NCBI GenBank assembly: GCA_900540295.1
Contig: UQFM01000016.1
Location: 1-27,014 of the forward strand
Direction of reading: 5' to 3'
Length of the DNA: 27,014 bases
From: an uncultured Oscillospiraceae bacterium
GTDB lineage: Bacteria; Bacillota; Clostridia; Oscillospirales; Acutalibacteraceae
Position 1 is the stretch's first letter. Each line of letters begins with the position of its first letter. Under the pieces are notes generated by a model that saw nothing but the letters and a program-made list of their open reading frames with translations, searched no databases and was not told the origin of the DNA. Position numbers and translations under genes: made by a program. Below, piece by piece: positions 1 through 7,666 of this stretch.

Positions 1-96
1 TCTGCGAAGCAGACAAAAGGGTGCCCGTTTTCGGAGAAAATCCATGCCCGCCCGAGCGATTTTCCACATCTGTATGTACTTGCGGCTTTTCACAAA
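1..96. other. Window edge, no gene seen
   Basis: No ORF with a credible ribosome binding site starts or ends here. A short hairpin lies at the edge (TCTGC/GCAGA, 1-13), and a longer imperfect inverted repeat pairs about 34-42 with 58-64 (GAAAATC/GATTTTC). Either could be the tail of a terminator for a gene outside the window, but this cannot be decided from what is present. Confidence 0.4.
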
Positions 97-135
97 CCGT
101 AGGGGCGGATGCCATCATCCGCCCGAGCAAATCAG
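97..135 (+). repeat. Interspersed GTAGGGGC hairpin element, copy A
   Basis: CCGTAGGGG is followed by a perfect 9-bp stem: GGGCGGATG at 103-111 pairs with CATCCGCCC at 116-124 around a CCAT loop. The tail is GAGCAAATCAG. Left flank, stem position and AAATC-type tail recur in the other gaps of this window with different stem sequences, so this is one copy of a dispersed family and not a terminator of a neighbouring gene. Confidence 0.7.
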
Positions 136-190
136 AAAATTCGTACAAACCAACAGCGACCCACATACATTCTGTAACAAAACGGTATAT

Positions 191-298
191 TTAAAAAATA
201 CGAACTAAATTTCATTGACTTTCTTGTTTTGTGTGTTCTCTCTTCGAAACACCGATAGCAAATTGATATATTAAAAAAAGCGAACTATATTTCATTGA
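191..298 (+). repeat. Pair of 28-bp direct repeats upstream of XRE gene
   Basis: Positions 191-218 and 271-298 are near-identical (25 of 28 bases), exactly 80 bp apart, and share the core CGAACTA-ATTTCATTGA after a TTAAAAAA run. The second copy overlaps the predicted promoter of the XRE gene at 335. Paired direct repeats at a regulator's own promoter suggest binding sites, possibly for autoregulation. The repeat is seen in the sequence; the operator role is inferred. Confidence 0.6.
263..291 (+). promoter_or_regulatory. Predicted sigma-A promoter of the 335 XRE gene
   Basis: TTGATA at 263-268 and TATATT at 286-291 are separated by 17 bp; each differs from consensus at one position. Transcription would start near 298, giving a leader of about 37 nt that holds AGGTG at 326-330 just before the ATG. 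The -10 box lies inside the second direct repeat, so a protein bound there would block initiation. Confidence 0.6.
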
Positions 299-334
299 TA
301 TTATAAAATATTTTGATACATCGGCAGGTGCGCC

Positions 335-571
335 ATGAATGAATCGTACGGTCACATACAAATACATCTTGAAGAACTGATTGCAAAAGCGGGCATCAGC
401 AAAAGCAAGTTTTGCCACCGCGCCGAACTGCAAAGAACACAGCTGAAGCATTACTGCGACAATACCGTTTCGCGGGTAGATATGGATATTCTGGCAAGGC
501 TTTGCACCGTTCTGCACTGCGAAATCGGGGATTTGCTCGAATTCATCCCCGTCGAACCGCGGGAAAAATAG
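335..571 (+). CDS. XRE/Cro-CI family small DNA-binding regulator
   Basis: This 78-aa protein is almost entirely one helix-turn-helix domain (about residues 9-70) of the Cro/CI-like type found in many short Firmicute regulators (HTH_26-like). The pattern is recognisable: LEELIAKAGISKSKFCHRAE, then the recognition-helix segment TQLKHYC, then a conserved MDILARLCTVLHCEIGDLLEF ending. Such proteins bind DNA as dimers and often control their own or a neighbouring gene. ATG 335 is chosen because AGGTG sits a few bases upstream and a good promoter with direct repeats lies before it. It stands alone on the plus strand. No target gene is apparent, because a repeat-filled gap and convergent genes follow. 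Confidence 0.85.
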   Translation: MNESYGHIQIHLEELIAKAGISKSKFCHRAELQRTQLKHYCDNTVSRVDMDILARLCTVLHCEIGDLLEFIPVEPREK

Positions 572-886
572 AGGATTTTTGAATTGCATGCGCAGGACAG
601 GCACATATTTTACACAGTAAATTTGTATCACGGGGAAGGAACAACCTCTGTGTTGTTCCGTAAAATTTTTGCATGTTTCGGCGGGCGCGCAATGCACGCC
701 CCTACGTTCGCGGGTCGCTTCGTACTGTGGGAGATTCTTCGCTTCGCTCAGAATGACAGATTTTTTGCAAACTGCGTAGGGGCATTCACCTGTCGCGCGT
801 CTGCGGGTTGCTATAAACAATGCTCCCCTGCAAAATAAAAACCCATTTACATCAAATACATTTTTTATATCAACTGCATTTATAAA
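572..886. repeat. Gap with inverted GTAGGGGC hairpin and a CTTCGCTTCGCTC element
   Basis: No credible gene is seen. An inverted copy of the GTAGGGGC hairpin lies at about 680-706 (GGGCGCGCA at 683-691 against TGCACGCCC at 693-701). A copy of the second family lies at about 729-760: GAGATTCTTCGCTTC followed by GCTCAGAATGACA. A CGTAGGGGC fragment follows near 776. The 84-codon ORF at 584-838 consists of translated repeat and has no ribosome binding site. The rest, to 886, is AT-rich and featureless. Confidence 0.6.
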
Positions 887-917
887 AGAGACCGTATCCG
901 TTTCGGATACGGTCTCT
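887..917 (-). terminator. Terminator of the queT/RR/HK transcript
   Basis: A perfect 14-bp stem, AGAGACCGTATCCG at 887-900 against CGGATACGGTCTCT at 904-917, closes a 3-nt loop. On the minus strand it is followed by TTTTATAA and begins 7 nt after the kinase stop codon (924-926). This is a typical rho-independent terminator. Confidence 0.9.
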
Positions 918-923
918 GCAATT

Positions 924-2372
924 TCATTGAGTGCCGCGCTGTATGTCAAACCAAAACTCCACACCGTCTCGGACGTTTTGCACGCCGCGCGCCTGTCTGT
1001 GCAGTTTTTGAATCTCGCTGACGATAGACAGCCCCAACCCGTATCGCCCCTCTTGGCGGGAATGCGCTTTATCCGCGCGGTAAAAACTGTCCCAAATCTT
1101 TTCCATATCTCCGTCCGCAATGGGGTCTCCCGTATTAAACACGGTAACTCGGCAGTGCGTTTCATCCGTGAATTTTGCAGTCAACCGAACGGTCTTCGCG
1201 CCCGATGCATGCGAACAGGCATTGGAAATATAATTATTCAAAACCATTTGGATTTTTACCGCATCCGCAAAGCAAATACAATTCTGCGGCACCGAAAACG
1301 AAAAATCAACGCCCTTTTCTTTGAATTTCAGCTGATTGGCATGTGCGTAGTCTGCAACCAAGGCATACAAATCAAAATTTTGCGCCTGCACAGTCATACC
1401 GCCTGACTCATACTGCGAAAGCTCCAACAGTTCCAAAACAAGCCGATTCATTTTTTGCGCTTCGGACACAATAACGTCACAATATTCGCCCGCTTTTTCG
1501 CCGCTGCCCGACTGTGCCAAAAGCTTTGCGCCTTCGGCGTACCCCTGCACAATGGAAATGGGCGTCTTCAATTCGTGCGATACGTTGGCAATAAAGTCCT
1601 TGCGCATTTTATCCACACGCTGTTCATGTGCAATATCGCTTTCCAATTTGCGGTTTTTCTCGCTCAAATCCGCTAAAGTTTCTTCCAAAGAAGCGGACAA
1701 CTGATTAATACTGCCTGCAAGCTCCCCGATTTCATCGGCGGTTTCAGCGGTGCACTTGCGGGAAAAATCCGTCTGCGCTATGCCTTTGGTCACATCGCGC
1801 ATTTCAATCAGCGGCTTTGTAAACCGTTTAGAGTAAAAATAGACTGCCAGCAGTGCGGCGGAAAGCGCGGCAATGCTCGTCACGGTCATGACCGAAACAG
1901 CCGAATTCGCATTGTCGTCCACCGTACTTTTTTTACTGTACATTTCCAGTGTGCTGCCGTTTTTCAGCGTGCGCACATATACAATAAATTTTGTGTTTTG
2001 CCGTTCAAACAGCTGGGTTTCAAAATAGGAGCCGTCTTTATATTCACGGCGGTCGGTGACAGTTACCTTACCACCTGCGACAAACAGCGGGTCTTTGCCG
2101 TAATACAACTGACTGCCGTCCTGTGCGTACAAATCTATGCTCAAGCCTTCCCGTTTTTCAAAAGAGGAAAGCCGCGCCCCGAAATCCGCCGCAGACGGTT
2201 CAAGCACATCGATTTGTTCGGCAATTTCGCGCATGTTGCGCCGTGTGGTATAGGCATAAATTTCGGGCATATACCATCGGTTGAGAGCCAATAAAAACAG
2301 CACTGCCAGCAGAAAAATAGCGCCGATTTGGAGAAAAAGCTTTACGCGGATGCTGCGGAATTTTTTATGCAT
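924..2372 (-). CDS. VanS-like membrane sensor histidine kinase
   Basis: Membrane-bound sensor kinase of 482 aa, expected to autophosphorylate on His266 and pass the phosphate to the regulator encoded just upstream. In order: TM1 (about 15-31), an extracytoplasmic sensor of about 125 residues, TM2 (about 157-180), a HAMP linker (about 181-235), a HisKA dimerisation domain with FIANVSHELKTP, and a HATPase_c domain with N-box NNYISNACSH and a GRYGLGLSIV glycine box. The start is the ATG at 2372, whose AGGAG lies 7 nt upstream; an ATG two codons earlier is too close to that site. It overlaps the regulator stop by 8 nt, indicating translational coupling. The signal is unknown. Placement downstream of queT suggests co-transcription, though the roles need not be linked. 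Confidence 0.93.
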   Translation of the reverse strand: MHKKFRSIRVKLFLQIGAIFLLAVLFLLALNRWYMPEIYAYTTRRNMREIAEQIDVLEPSAADFGARLSSFEKREGLSIDLYAQDGSQLYYGKDPLFVAGGKVTVTDRREYKDGSYFETQLFERQNTKFIVYVRTLKNGSTLEMYSKKSTVDDNANSAVSVMTVTSIAALSAALLAVYFYSKRFTKPLIEMRDVTKGIAQTDFSRKCTAETADEIGELAGSINQLSASLEETLADLSEKNRKLESDIAHEQRVDKMRKDFIANVSHELKTPISIVQGYAEGAKLLAQSGSGEKAGEYCDVIVSEAQKMNRLVLELLELSQYESGGMTVQAQNFDLYALVADYAHANQLKFKEKGVDFSFSVPQNCICFADAVKIQMVLNNYISNACSHASGAKTVRLTAKFTDETHCRVTVFNTGDPIADGDMEKIWDSFYRADKAHSRQEGRYGLGLSIVSEIQKLHRQARGVQNVRDGVEFWFDIQRGTQ

Positions 2373-3048
2373 TTTCATTCTCCTGAATCTTATACCCGAC
2401 GCCGTATACTGTTTTGATATGTGCGTCGCCCCAAGTGCCGAGCTTTGTGCGCAGACGCGCCACATGCGAATCCACTGTGCGGGTATCGCCGAAATAATCC
2501 ATACCCCAAACATCGTCGAGAAGCTGTTCTCGGGTGTATACCCGCCCGACTGCCGACAGCAGTTTTATCAGGATATTATATTCTTTTCGCGTCAATGTAA
2601 TCGGTGTGCCGCCGTATTTTACTTCGTGTGCAACGGTATCCACAGTTAAGCCCCAATATGCTGTGATTTCGGGTTCTGTGTCTGCCGTGTGGCGGCGCAA
2701 AAGCGCTTCCGCGCGTTTGACAAGCACCACGGGGCTGAACGGCTTTGTAACATATTCGTCCGCGCCTGCCTCAAAGCCTGTCAGCTGGTCGAACTCCTGA
2801 CTGCGCGCCGACAGCAGAATAATCGGCACGTCCGACTGCGCGCGGATTTCCCGCGTAACCTCCCAGCCGTCCTTTTCAGGCATCATAATATCTAAAATAA
2901 TCAACGCGGTATCCGGATTCTTTTGAAACTGCCGAACGGCTTCCGCACCGTCGGCGGCGTCCACCGCCGTGTGACCCGCTTCGTGCAAAAAATCGCATAT
3001 TAACTGCCGAATCAATTGTTCATCATCTGCAACCAGGATTTTCGCCAT
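2365..3048 (-). CDS. OmpR/PhoB-family response regulator
   Basis: This 227-aa two-domain regulator has a receiver domain (1-115) with acidic pocket ADDE (7-10), phospho-acceptor Asp53 in ILDIMMP, Ser80 and Lys102 in TKPF. It is followed by a winged-helix DNA-binding domain (about 130-225) with LTRKEYNILIKLL and the VDSHVARLRTKLG recognition region. Phosphorylation by the overlapping kinase gene should drive DNA binding. I prefer the ATG at 3048 to the GTG at 3057, because the GGGCGG-like site lies 8 nt before that ATG. queT ends 57 nt upstream on the same strand with no convincing terminator between, so the regulator may be read from the preQ1-controlled transcript or from an internal promoter. 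Confidence 0.93.
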   Translation of the reverse strand: MAKILVADDEQLIRQLICDFLHEAGHTAVDAADGAEAVRQFQKNPDTALIILDIMMPEKDGWEVTREIRAQSDVPIILLSARSQEFDQLTGFEAGADEYVTKPFSPVVLVKRAEALLRRHTADTEPEITAYWGLTVDTVAHEVKYGGTPITLTRKEYNILIKLLSAVGRVYTREQLLDDVWGMDYFGDTRTVDSHVARLRTKLGTWGDAHIKTVYGVGYKIQENENA

Positions 3049-3105
3049 AAAAAACACCGCCCTTTTCTATGATTTTAACACAAAAGGACGGTGCCGTTCA
3101 ACTGT

Positions 3106-3624
3106 TTATTTGTATTGCAGAAGTTTTGAAAGCTGTGTGCGGTCAATCGCAAGCGCCAGCGGTACACCGCCTGCATAGCAGACCGCCAATTCGCCGAGTC
3201 CCACCCAAAGGGCATTTATCAGAAATCCCTGCACGGAAAATCCCTCGGGCAGAAAAAGTACAATTTCCGCACCGACAATTACGGCGTTGAACAGTACGGG
3301 AAAGATAAGCGACACAAACGGTATGCCCTTTATGCGGATTTTTCGCGTACCGTACGAACACAGCGCCGCCAAAAGCGTGGCAAGCGTGCCGCAGATAATG
3401 TCTGCCGCGCCGTACGGACTGCCGAGATTACCGAGCAGACAACCGACAGTCAGCCCCGGAATTGCGGCGGGCGTAAATGCCGCCAGCACCGTCAGTGCCT
3501 CTGAAAAGCGGAACTGCACATTGCCGTAGGCAAGTCCTGCAAGCCCCGCGGCGTAGGTCAGCGCGGCATACAGCGCCGCAATGACCGCTCCCTGCACGAG
3601 GAAAAGCGTTTTCTTGTGATTCAT
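3106..3624 (-). CDS. queT: QueT family queuosine-precursor transporter
   Basis: Integral membrane protein of 172 aa, about five to six hydrophobic segments, matching the QueT family: ALYAALTYAAGL near the N-terminus, VQFRFSEALTVL, then PAAIPGLTVGCLLGNL and a later PVLFNAVIVGAEIVLFL segment. QueT proteins are substrate-binding (S) components of ECF transporters and import queuosine precursors such as preQ1 for tRNA wobble-base modification. The shared energising module (EcfA/A'/T) is normally encoded elsewhere and is not in this window. The assignment is strongly supported by a preQ1-I riboswitch directly upstream that contains the ribosome binding site of this gene. The ATG at 3624 lies 7 nt after GGAG. 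Length is typical of the family. Confidence 0.93.
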   Translation of the reverse strand: MNHKKTLFLVQGAVIAALYAALTYAAGLAGLAYGNVQFRFSEALTVLAAFTPAAIPGLTVGCLLGNLGSPYGAADIICGTLATLLAALCSYGTRKIRIKGIPFVSLIFPVLFNAVIVGAEIVLFLPEGFSVQGFLINALWVGLGELAVCYAGGVPLALAIDRTQLSKLLQYK

Positions 3625-3631
3625 TTTTTTG

Positions 3632-3683
3632 CTCCTTAGTTTTGTTCGGCATTTCTGCCGGTCGGGATGGTTTCGAACCGACC
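3632..3683 (-). promoter_or_regulatory. preQ1-I riboswitch with an extra hairpin
   Basis: On the minus strand, P1 GTCGG/CCGAC encloses a 12-nt loop beginning UUCG, the same size and start as the Bacillus preQ1-I loop (UUC...). The A-rich tail GAACAAAACTAAGGAG matches the class I tail, and its end is the queT Shine-Dalgarno sequence. preQ1 binding should therefore hide the ribosome binding site and switch translation off. Between P1 and the tail sits a second hairpin, GGCA-GAAA-TGCC (3648-3659), not part of the minimal class I fold I know. P1 strands are about 3660-3665 and 3678-3683; the tail is 3632-3646. Confidence 0.85.
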
Positions 3684-4271
3684 GCCCAAATGAAAAAGAT
3701 TTTTGAGCACGAAAATTTTACCTCAAAAGCCCCCGTTTGTCAAGCCCGCAAGGCTTTGCGCAAACCAACGGCAACGCACATCCCGTAGGGGTCGGCGTCC
3801 TCGACGACCCGAGCAAATCAGGTTCTGCAAAATATCAACGGTTAGGCAATCACGTGTAGGGGCGTGCATTGCGCGCCCGCTCGCAAAATTTGATACGATT
3901 TCGCGGACGGACAAGGAACAACTCCCTCAGTCATACCTACGGTATGACAGCTCCCTCTTAGAGGGAGCGGCGTTAAGCGGTCATCAAATTATATAGAGTC
4001 CCTACGCGAGAATCAAATATATCGCACCGATTTGACAAACGGACAGCCACAAGGGCTGTCCCTACGATATGCAAAATGACCGCCTACCCCGTAGGGGCGA
4101 ACTGTGTTCGCCCAAGAAATCTGATAAAATTCTGCGGCGAGACCGCCGTCACCCCTACGGGGTTGTACAAACGCGCGCCCTTAATAAACTTGTAACCATT
4201 TCGCATCTTGTTTTGTTAGAATTATTTGCTATACTCTCAGCATCGGGATATAAAATGTCTGTAATCGGGGG
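3684..4271. repeat. Gene-free gap packed with hairpin repeats
   Basis: Nearly 600 nt without a credible gene. Copies of the GTAGGGG hairpin family: 3783-3821 (GGGTCG/CGACCC with GAGCAAATCAG tail), 3855-3890 (GGGCGTGCA/TGCGCGCCC), an inverted copy at 4041-4066 (GGACAGCC/GGCTGTCC then CCTACG), 4089-4130 (GGGCGAAC/GTTCGCCC with AAATCTGATAAAATT tail), and an inverted fragment near 4136-4165. A separate inverted repeat, GCTCCCTC-TTAGAG-GGAGC, lies near 3950-3968. ORFs here are translated repeat. Minus-strand sequence just upstream of the riboswitch must hold the queT promoter, but I could not place it confidently. Confidence 0.6.
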
Positions 4272-4300
4272 TTTCTAAACGGGCAAAAATCTGTTATGAT
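4272..4300 (+). promoter_or_regulatory. Possible promoter of second two-component operon
   Basis: TATGAT at 4295-4300 matches the -10 consensus at five of six positions; the -35 17 bp upstream (TTTCTA) is weak. The -10 context ATCTGTTATGATAATA is very close to that of ppdK (ATCTGTTATAATAACA at 11321). It is the only good -10 candidate between the repeat gap and the gene at 4376. Confidence 0.4.
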
Positions 4301-4314
4301 AATATCGGATAATT

Positions 4315-4346
4315 TGTCCGTGTCTGTGCGATGGACAGACGGGACA
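4315..4346 (+). other. Leader hairpin before second response regulator
   Basis: TGTCC (4315-4319) and GTCTGT (4322-4327) pair with ACAGAC (4335-4340) and GGGACA (4341-4346), giving an interrupted 11-bp hairpin in the predicted leader. It has no T-run and leaves the downstream ribosome binding site (GGGAG, about 4363) free. It may stabilise the message or be a protein site. Confidence 0.4.
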
Positions 4347-4375
4347 GCACATAACAGAATAAGGGAGAAAAAGGT

Positions 4376-5065
4376 ATGTATACAGTTTTGGTTTGTGACG
4401 ATGATAAAGCGATTTTGGATTCTTTGGAAATCTATCTGCATTTGGAAGGATACGAAGTTGTCAAGGCGACGAACGGCGTAGAGGCTTTAGAAGCCGCGAA
4501 AAAGCATGAAATCCACTGCATCATTTTGGATATCATGATGCCCGGACTTGACGGGCTGAACGCCACGCTGAAGCTGCGCGAAACCAACAATGTGCCGATT
4601 ATTCTGCTGTCCGCCAAAAGTGAGGACACCGACAAAATTGCAGGACTTTCCTTCGGCGCGGACGACTATGTAACGAAGCCGTTCAATCCATTGGAACTGA
4701 TGGCGCGCGTCAAATCGCAGATTCGCCGTTTTGCAACCCTCGGCAGTATGGAACAGCACGAAAACGTGCTGACCACGGGCGGCTTGTCTTTAGACCCCGA
4801 CTCGAAAGAGGTTACGCTCGACGGCGACACGGTTCGCCTGACGGCAACGGAATACGGCATTTTGGAATTGCTGATGAAAAACATGGGCAGGGTGCTTTCC
4901 ACCAATCAGATTTACGAATCGGTTTGGAACGAGCCTGCGTTTTCCACGGAAAAAACGGTGACGGTGCACATTCGCCGCATCCGTGAAAAAATCGAAATCA
5001 ACCCGAAAGAACCCAAATATTTAAAGGTGGTGTGGGGCATTGGATACAAAATCGAGAAGTATTAA
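4376..5065 (+). CDS. OmpR/PhoB-family response regulator (VanR-like)
   Basis: This 229-aa protein has a receiver domain with the acidic residues CDDD (7-10), phospho-acceptor Asp52 in LDIMMPGLDG, Ser79 and Lys101 in TKPF. A C-terminal winged helix (about 130-228) has LTATEYGILELLM and VTVHIRRIREKIE followed by KVVWGIGYKIEKY. It should bind DNA when phosphorylated by the kinase encoded immediately downstream, whose start overlaps its end by 26 nt. The ATG at 4376 follows GGGAG at a spacing of about 8 nt. The overlap and order make a normal two-gene operon. The target genes are unknown; the 66-aa membrane protein after the kinase is a candidate only by position. Confidence 0.94.
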   Translation: MYTVLVCDDDKAILDSLEIYLHLEGYEVVKATNGVEALEAAKKHEIHCIILDIMMPGLDGLNATLKLRETNNVPIILLSAKSEDTDKIAGLSFGADDYVTKPFNPLELMARVKSQIRRFATLGSMEQHENVLTTGGLSLDPDSKEVTLDGDTVRLTATEYGILELLMKNMGRVLSTNQIYESVWNEPAFSTEKTVTVHIRRIREKIEINPKEPKYLKVVWGIGYKIEKY

Positions 5066-7538
5066 GTACAGCTACGCCTTAAAAATCGCGGCGTTTCTGG
5101 CGGCGGCAACGCTTGTGTTCGCAAGTGTCTGGAACGGTGTCAGCGTTGTGCGGATGATTTATGACTACGGGTGGGAAAACCTGATGGTGCGCGACAAGCC
5201 TGTCTACACCAATGCCGCGCGCTTTCAGCGCACTGTCGGTACAGCATTGGAAAATTTAGAAACGGTATATGTCAGCAACTCGTGGGACGACTACCGTGCG
5301 GCAAATTACGCTTCCTTAGAGGATGTGCAGGCGGACGCGTTGGAATCGTTTCGGAAATTTCGCACAGAAACCGAAACGACGGCGAAGCACAGATATGCAC
5401 AGGATGTATCCGATACTGTTTCCGCAGACGGTGAAATCTATTATGAAACGACTGCATCGGACGGCGCCGCAGAAGCGACGCTGACCGACGAAGGCCGTGA
5501 GTATATTCGGAACACTGCCCGTGCTTACAGTGTTTTATACGACACAAATAACACCGTTCTTTTTCGGTACAGTATGACCGAGGAGGAAGTCGCGACAGAG
5601 GTGGAAAAGGTCTATAATAACTTACTTGCCTCTGCAAAGCGCACCTTTGAATCCGAGGTGATTCACGCACAGGAGGAGCTTTCCGCGCTTGTTAATTTCC
5701 GCTTTTTACTGGTCGACAACAACACGGGCAAAACCTACAGCAATATGGGTGTGCGTGATGCAAACAGCTTTTTCAGCGCGGTAACGGAAGAGGATTGGTT
5801 TTTCGGCTATACAACAGACAAGGGCCTGACAGAAAATTCCGACAGTGCCCCGCGCGACAAAATCTACGGCTACGGCTCTGGCTCGACTTTCTTTTTTGAC
5901 AGCCACATACAGCTTTCCGCGTTTTTAGATAAGAATTTCAGCAATGCGGGATACGATGTATATGTATGCGTACCGCAGTATTTACAGGCGGGCGATGTAT
6001 TCAGCGAAAACGAATCCACTTTCCGTGACGAAATGACACAACTCCGCACACAGCTTTTATGCACCGTACTGTTCCTTGCCGGCGCCTGTGTACTGTCACT
6101 GTATTTAGTATTGGTCACAGGACGCGTGCGTGATACGGACGGCGTTAAACTGTCCGCATTGGACAAAATCCCGACGGATATATATGCTGTGGTCTGCGTG
6201 GGGCTTGCGGTTTTCTGCGTTGCAGGCGCATTTGCTTTCGTGGATGATTTGCTGTACGGCGGGTATCAGCGGTATGTTTTACGGAATATTCTTCTGTCCC
6301 AGGTCGGCGCCGCGGCACTCTGTATGCTTGCCTACACGTTTTTAATGGCTTGGATTACAGAAATTGCGAAATACGTAAAATCCAAAACACCGTATTTCAA
6401 GTCGATGTTCCTATACAGAATCTGCCGTTGGTGCGGCGTCAAAGGCGGTAAGCTGCATGCACGCGCAAAAAAAACGCGAACCCGTCTGCATGCGTCCTAT
6501 GTACACACCATGCGGCACATTTCCAAAAAAGCGGGTATGTTTGCATTCGGCTATGTGGCAGTCAACTTTTTGTGCGCCATGTTTATTGCGCTGGAAGCTT
6601 CCGCGGCGTTTTTCCTGTTGGTTTTGATTGCGGTCAATGTGATAACGGCGGCAATCCTTTGGAAGCACTTGGTTGCGCTCGACAAAATCATGGACGCCGC
6701 CGAACAGAGCAAAAACGGCGAAATGCCGCAGGACATCGGTGCATCCGTCATGCCCGAGCCGCTCAAAACCCTTGCGCAGAATCTCTCCTTTACGCAGGAA
6801 GAAATGCAGAAAGCGGTTGCCGAGGGGATTAAAGGCGAGCGCATGAAGACGGAGCTGATTACCAATGTTTCGCACGATTTGAAAACACCGCTTACGTCCA
6901 TTATTTCTTACGTGGACCTCTTAAAAAAATGTGATATTTTGGATACAGACGCACAAAAGTATATTACTGTGCTGGATGAAAAATCGGGTCGCTTGAAACG
7001 GCTGATTGAAGATTTGGTAGAGGCGTCCAAAGCCTCTTCGGGTGCGGTCACCCTCAATAAAATGCAGGTGAATCTTTATGAGCTTGCGGTGCAGGCAATC
7101 GGCGAATTGGAAGACGGTTTTCAGACAAACGGCCTGCAGGTGGTGCTGAACACGCCCGAAACCGCACCGATTGTCTTTGTAGACAGCCAAAAGACGTGGA
7201 GAATCATTGACAACTTGCTGAACAATGCACGCAAATACTCTCTCGGCGGTTCGCGCGTGTATGTGGATATTGCCGAGCAGGGCGGATTCGGACAGTTTGT
7301 AATTAAGAACATTTCGGGCGAGGCACTCAATATTGACCCCGACGAATTGACCCAGCGCTTTGTGCGCGGCGATACTTCCCGCACCAAAGAGGGAAGCGGC
7401 TTGGGGCTGTCGATTGCCAAAGACCTCTGCACCTTGCAGGGCGGCACGCTGAAAATCGAAATTGACGGCGATTTGTTCAAAGCCACGGTGTCCCTGCCCA
7501 AAGCAGGCGGTGTGCAAATGCAGCCGCCCGCTCCGTAA
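5040..7538 (+). CDS. Six-TM sensor histidine kinase with large external domain
   Basis: Large sensor kinase of 832 aa. TM1 (about 11-34) is followed by about 300 residues predicted to lie outside the membrane, then five hydrophobic segments (about 338-358, 378-402, 415-440, 498-520, 523-543). The catalytic part has HisKA with LITNVSHDLKTPLTS (His612), N-box NLLNNARKYS near 727, and a HATPase_c glycine box GSGLGLSIAKDL near 785. I see no convincing HAMP domain; the last TM pair feeds the linker directly. The start is inferred to be TTG at 5040, overlapping the regulator by 26 nt, because the frame has no ATG before TM1. The signal is unknown. Related multi-TM kinases are common in gut clostridia but poorly studied. 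Confidence 0.9.
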   Translation: MDTKSRSIKYSYALKIAAFLAAATLVFASVWNGVSVVRMIYDYGWENLMVRDKPVYTNAARFQRTVGTALENLETVYVSNSWDDYRAANYASLEDVQADALESFRKFRTETETTAKHRYAQDVSDTVSADGEIYYETTASDGAAEATLTDEGREYIRNTARAYSVLYDTNNTVLFRYSMTEEEVATEVEKVYNNLLASAKRTFESEVIHAQEELSALVNFRFLLVDNNTGKTYSNMGVRDANSFFSAVTEEDWFFGYTTDKGLTENSDSAPRDKIYGYGSGSTFFFDSHIQLSAFLDKNFSNAGYDVYVCVPQYLQAGDVFSENESTFRDEMTQLRTQLLCTVLFLAGACVLSLYLVLVTGRVRDTDGVKLSALDKIPTDIYAVVCVGLAVFCVAGAFAFVDDLLYGGYQRYVLRNILLSQVGAAALCMLAYTFLMAWITEIAKYVKSKTPYFKSMFLYRICRWCGVKGGKLHARAKKTRTRLHASYVHTMRHISKKAGMFAFGYVAVNFLCAMFIALEASAAFFLLVLIAVNVITAAILWKHLVALDKIMDAAEQSKNGEMPQDIGASVMPEPLKTLAQNLSFTQEEMQKAVAEGIKGERMKTELITNVSHDLKTPLTSIISYVDLLKKCDILDTDAQKYITVLDEKSGRLKRLIEDLVEASKASSGAVTLNKMQVNLYELAVQAIGELEDGFQTNGLQVVLNTPETAPIVFVDSQKTWRIIDNLLNNARKYSLGGSRVYVDIAEQGGFGQFVIKNISGEALNIDPDELTQRFVRGDTSRTKEGSGLGLSIAKDLCTLQGGTLKIEIDGDLFKATVSLPKAGGVQMQPPAP

Positions 7539-7544
7539 CCGCGC

Positions 7545-7626
7545 ACAAACCGTAGGGGCGTGCATCGCGCGCCCGCCAAAGTCTGATGAAACCCCACGGG
7601 GCGTCGCGGACGCCGCCCCCTACCAA
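7545..7626. repeat. Two GTAGGGGC hairpin copies back to back
   Basis: A forward copy begins at about 7545 (GCACAAACCGTAGGGGCG) with stem GGGCGTG/CGCGCCC at about 7556-7574 and the tail AAAGTCTGATGAAA. An inverted copy follows at about 7598-7624, with GGGGCG/CGCCCC enclosing GCGTC/GACGC and then CCTAC. Together they nearly fill the 128-nt gap between the kinase and the small membrane protein. Confidence 0.6.
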
Positions 7627-7666
7627 ATCCGCATGACCGTCTAAAAAACAACAAGGAGGGCGAAAT

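Noticed and set aside
212..1165. 317-codon minus-strand frame over the XRE gene and kinase end
   Set aside because: It runs through the repeat elements, the terminator and two real genes; its translation includes the SEAKNL repeat string.
3783..4170. Possible CRISPR array
   Set aside because: The repeats differ in stem sequence and orientation, and their spacing is irregular; no cas gene is present.
3703..4278. Open frames of 63-97 codons in the gap after queT
   Set aside because: Translated repeats; no initiation signals.
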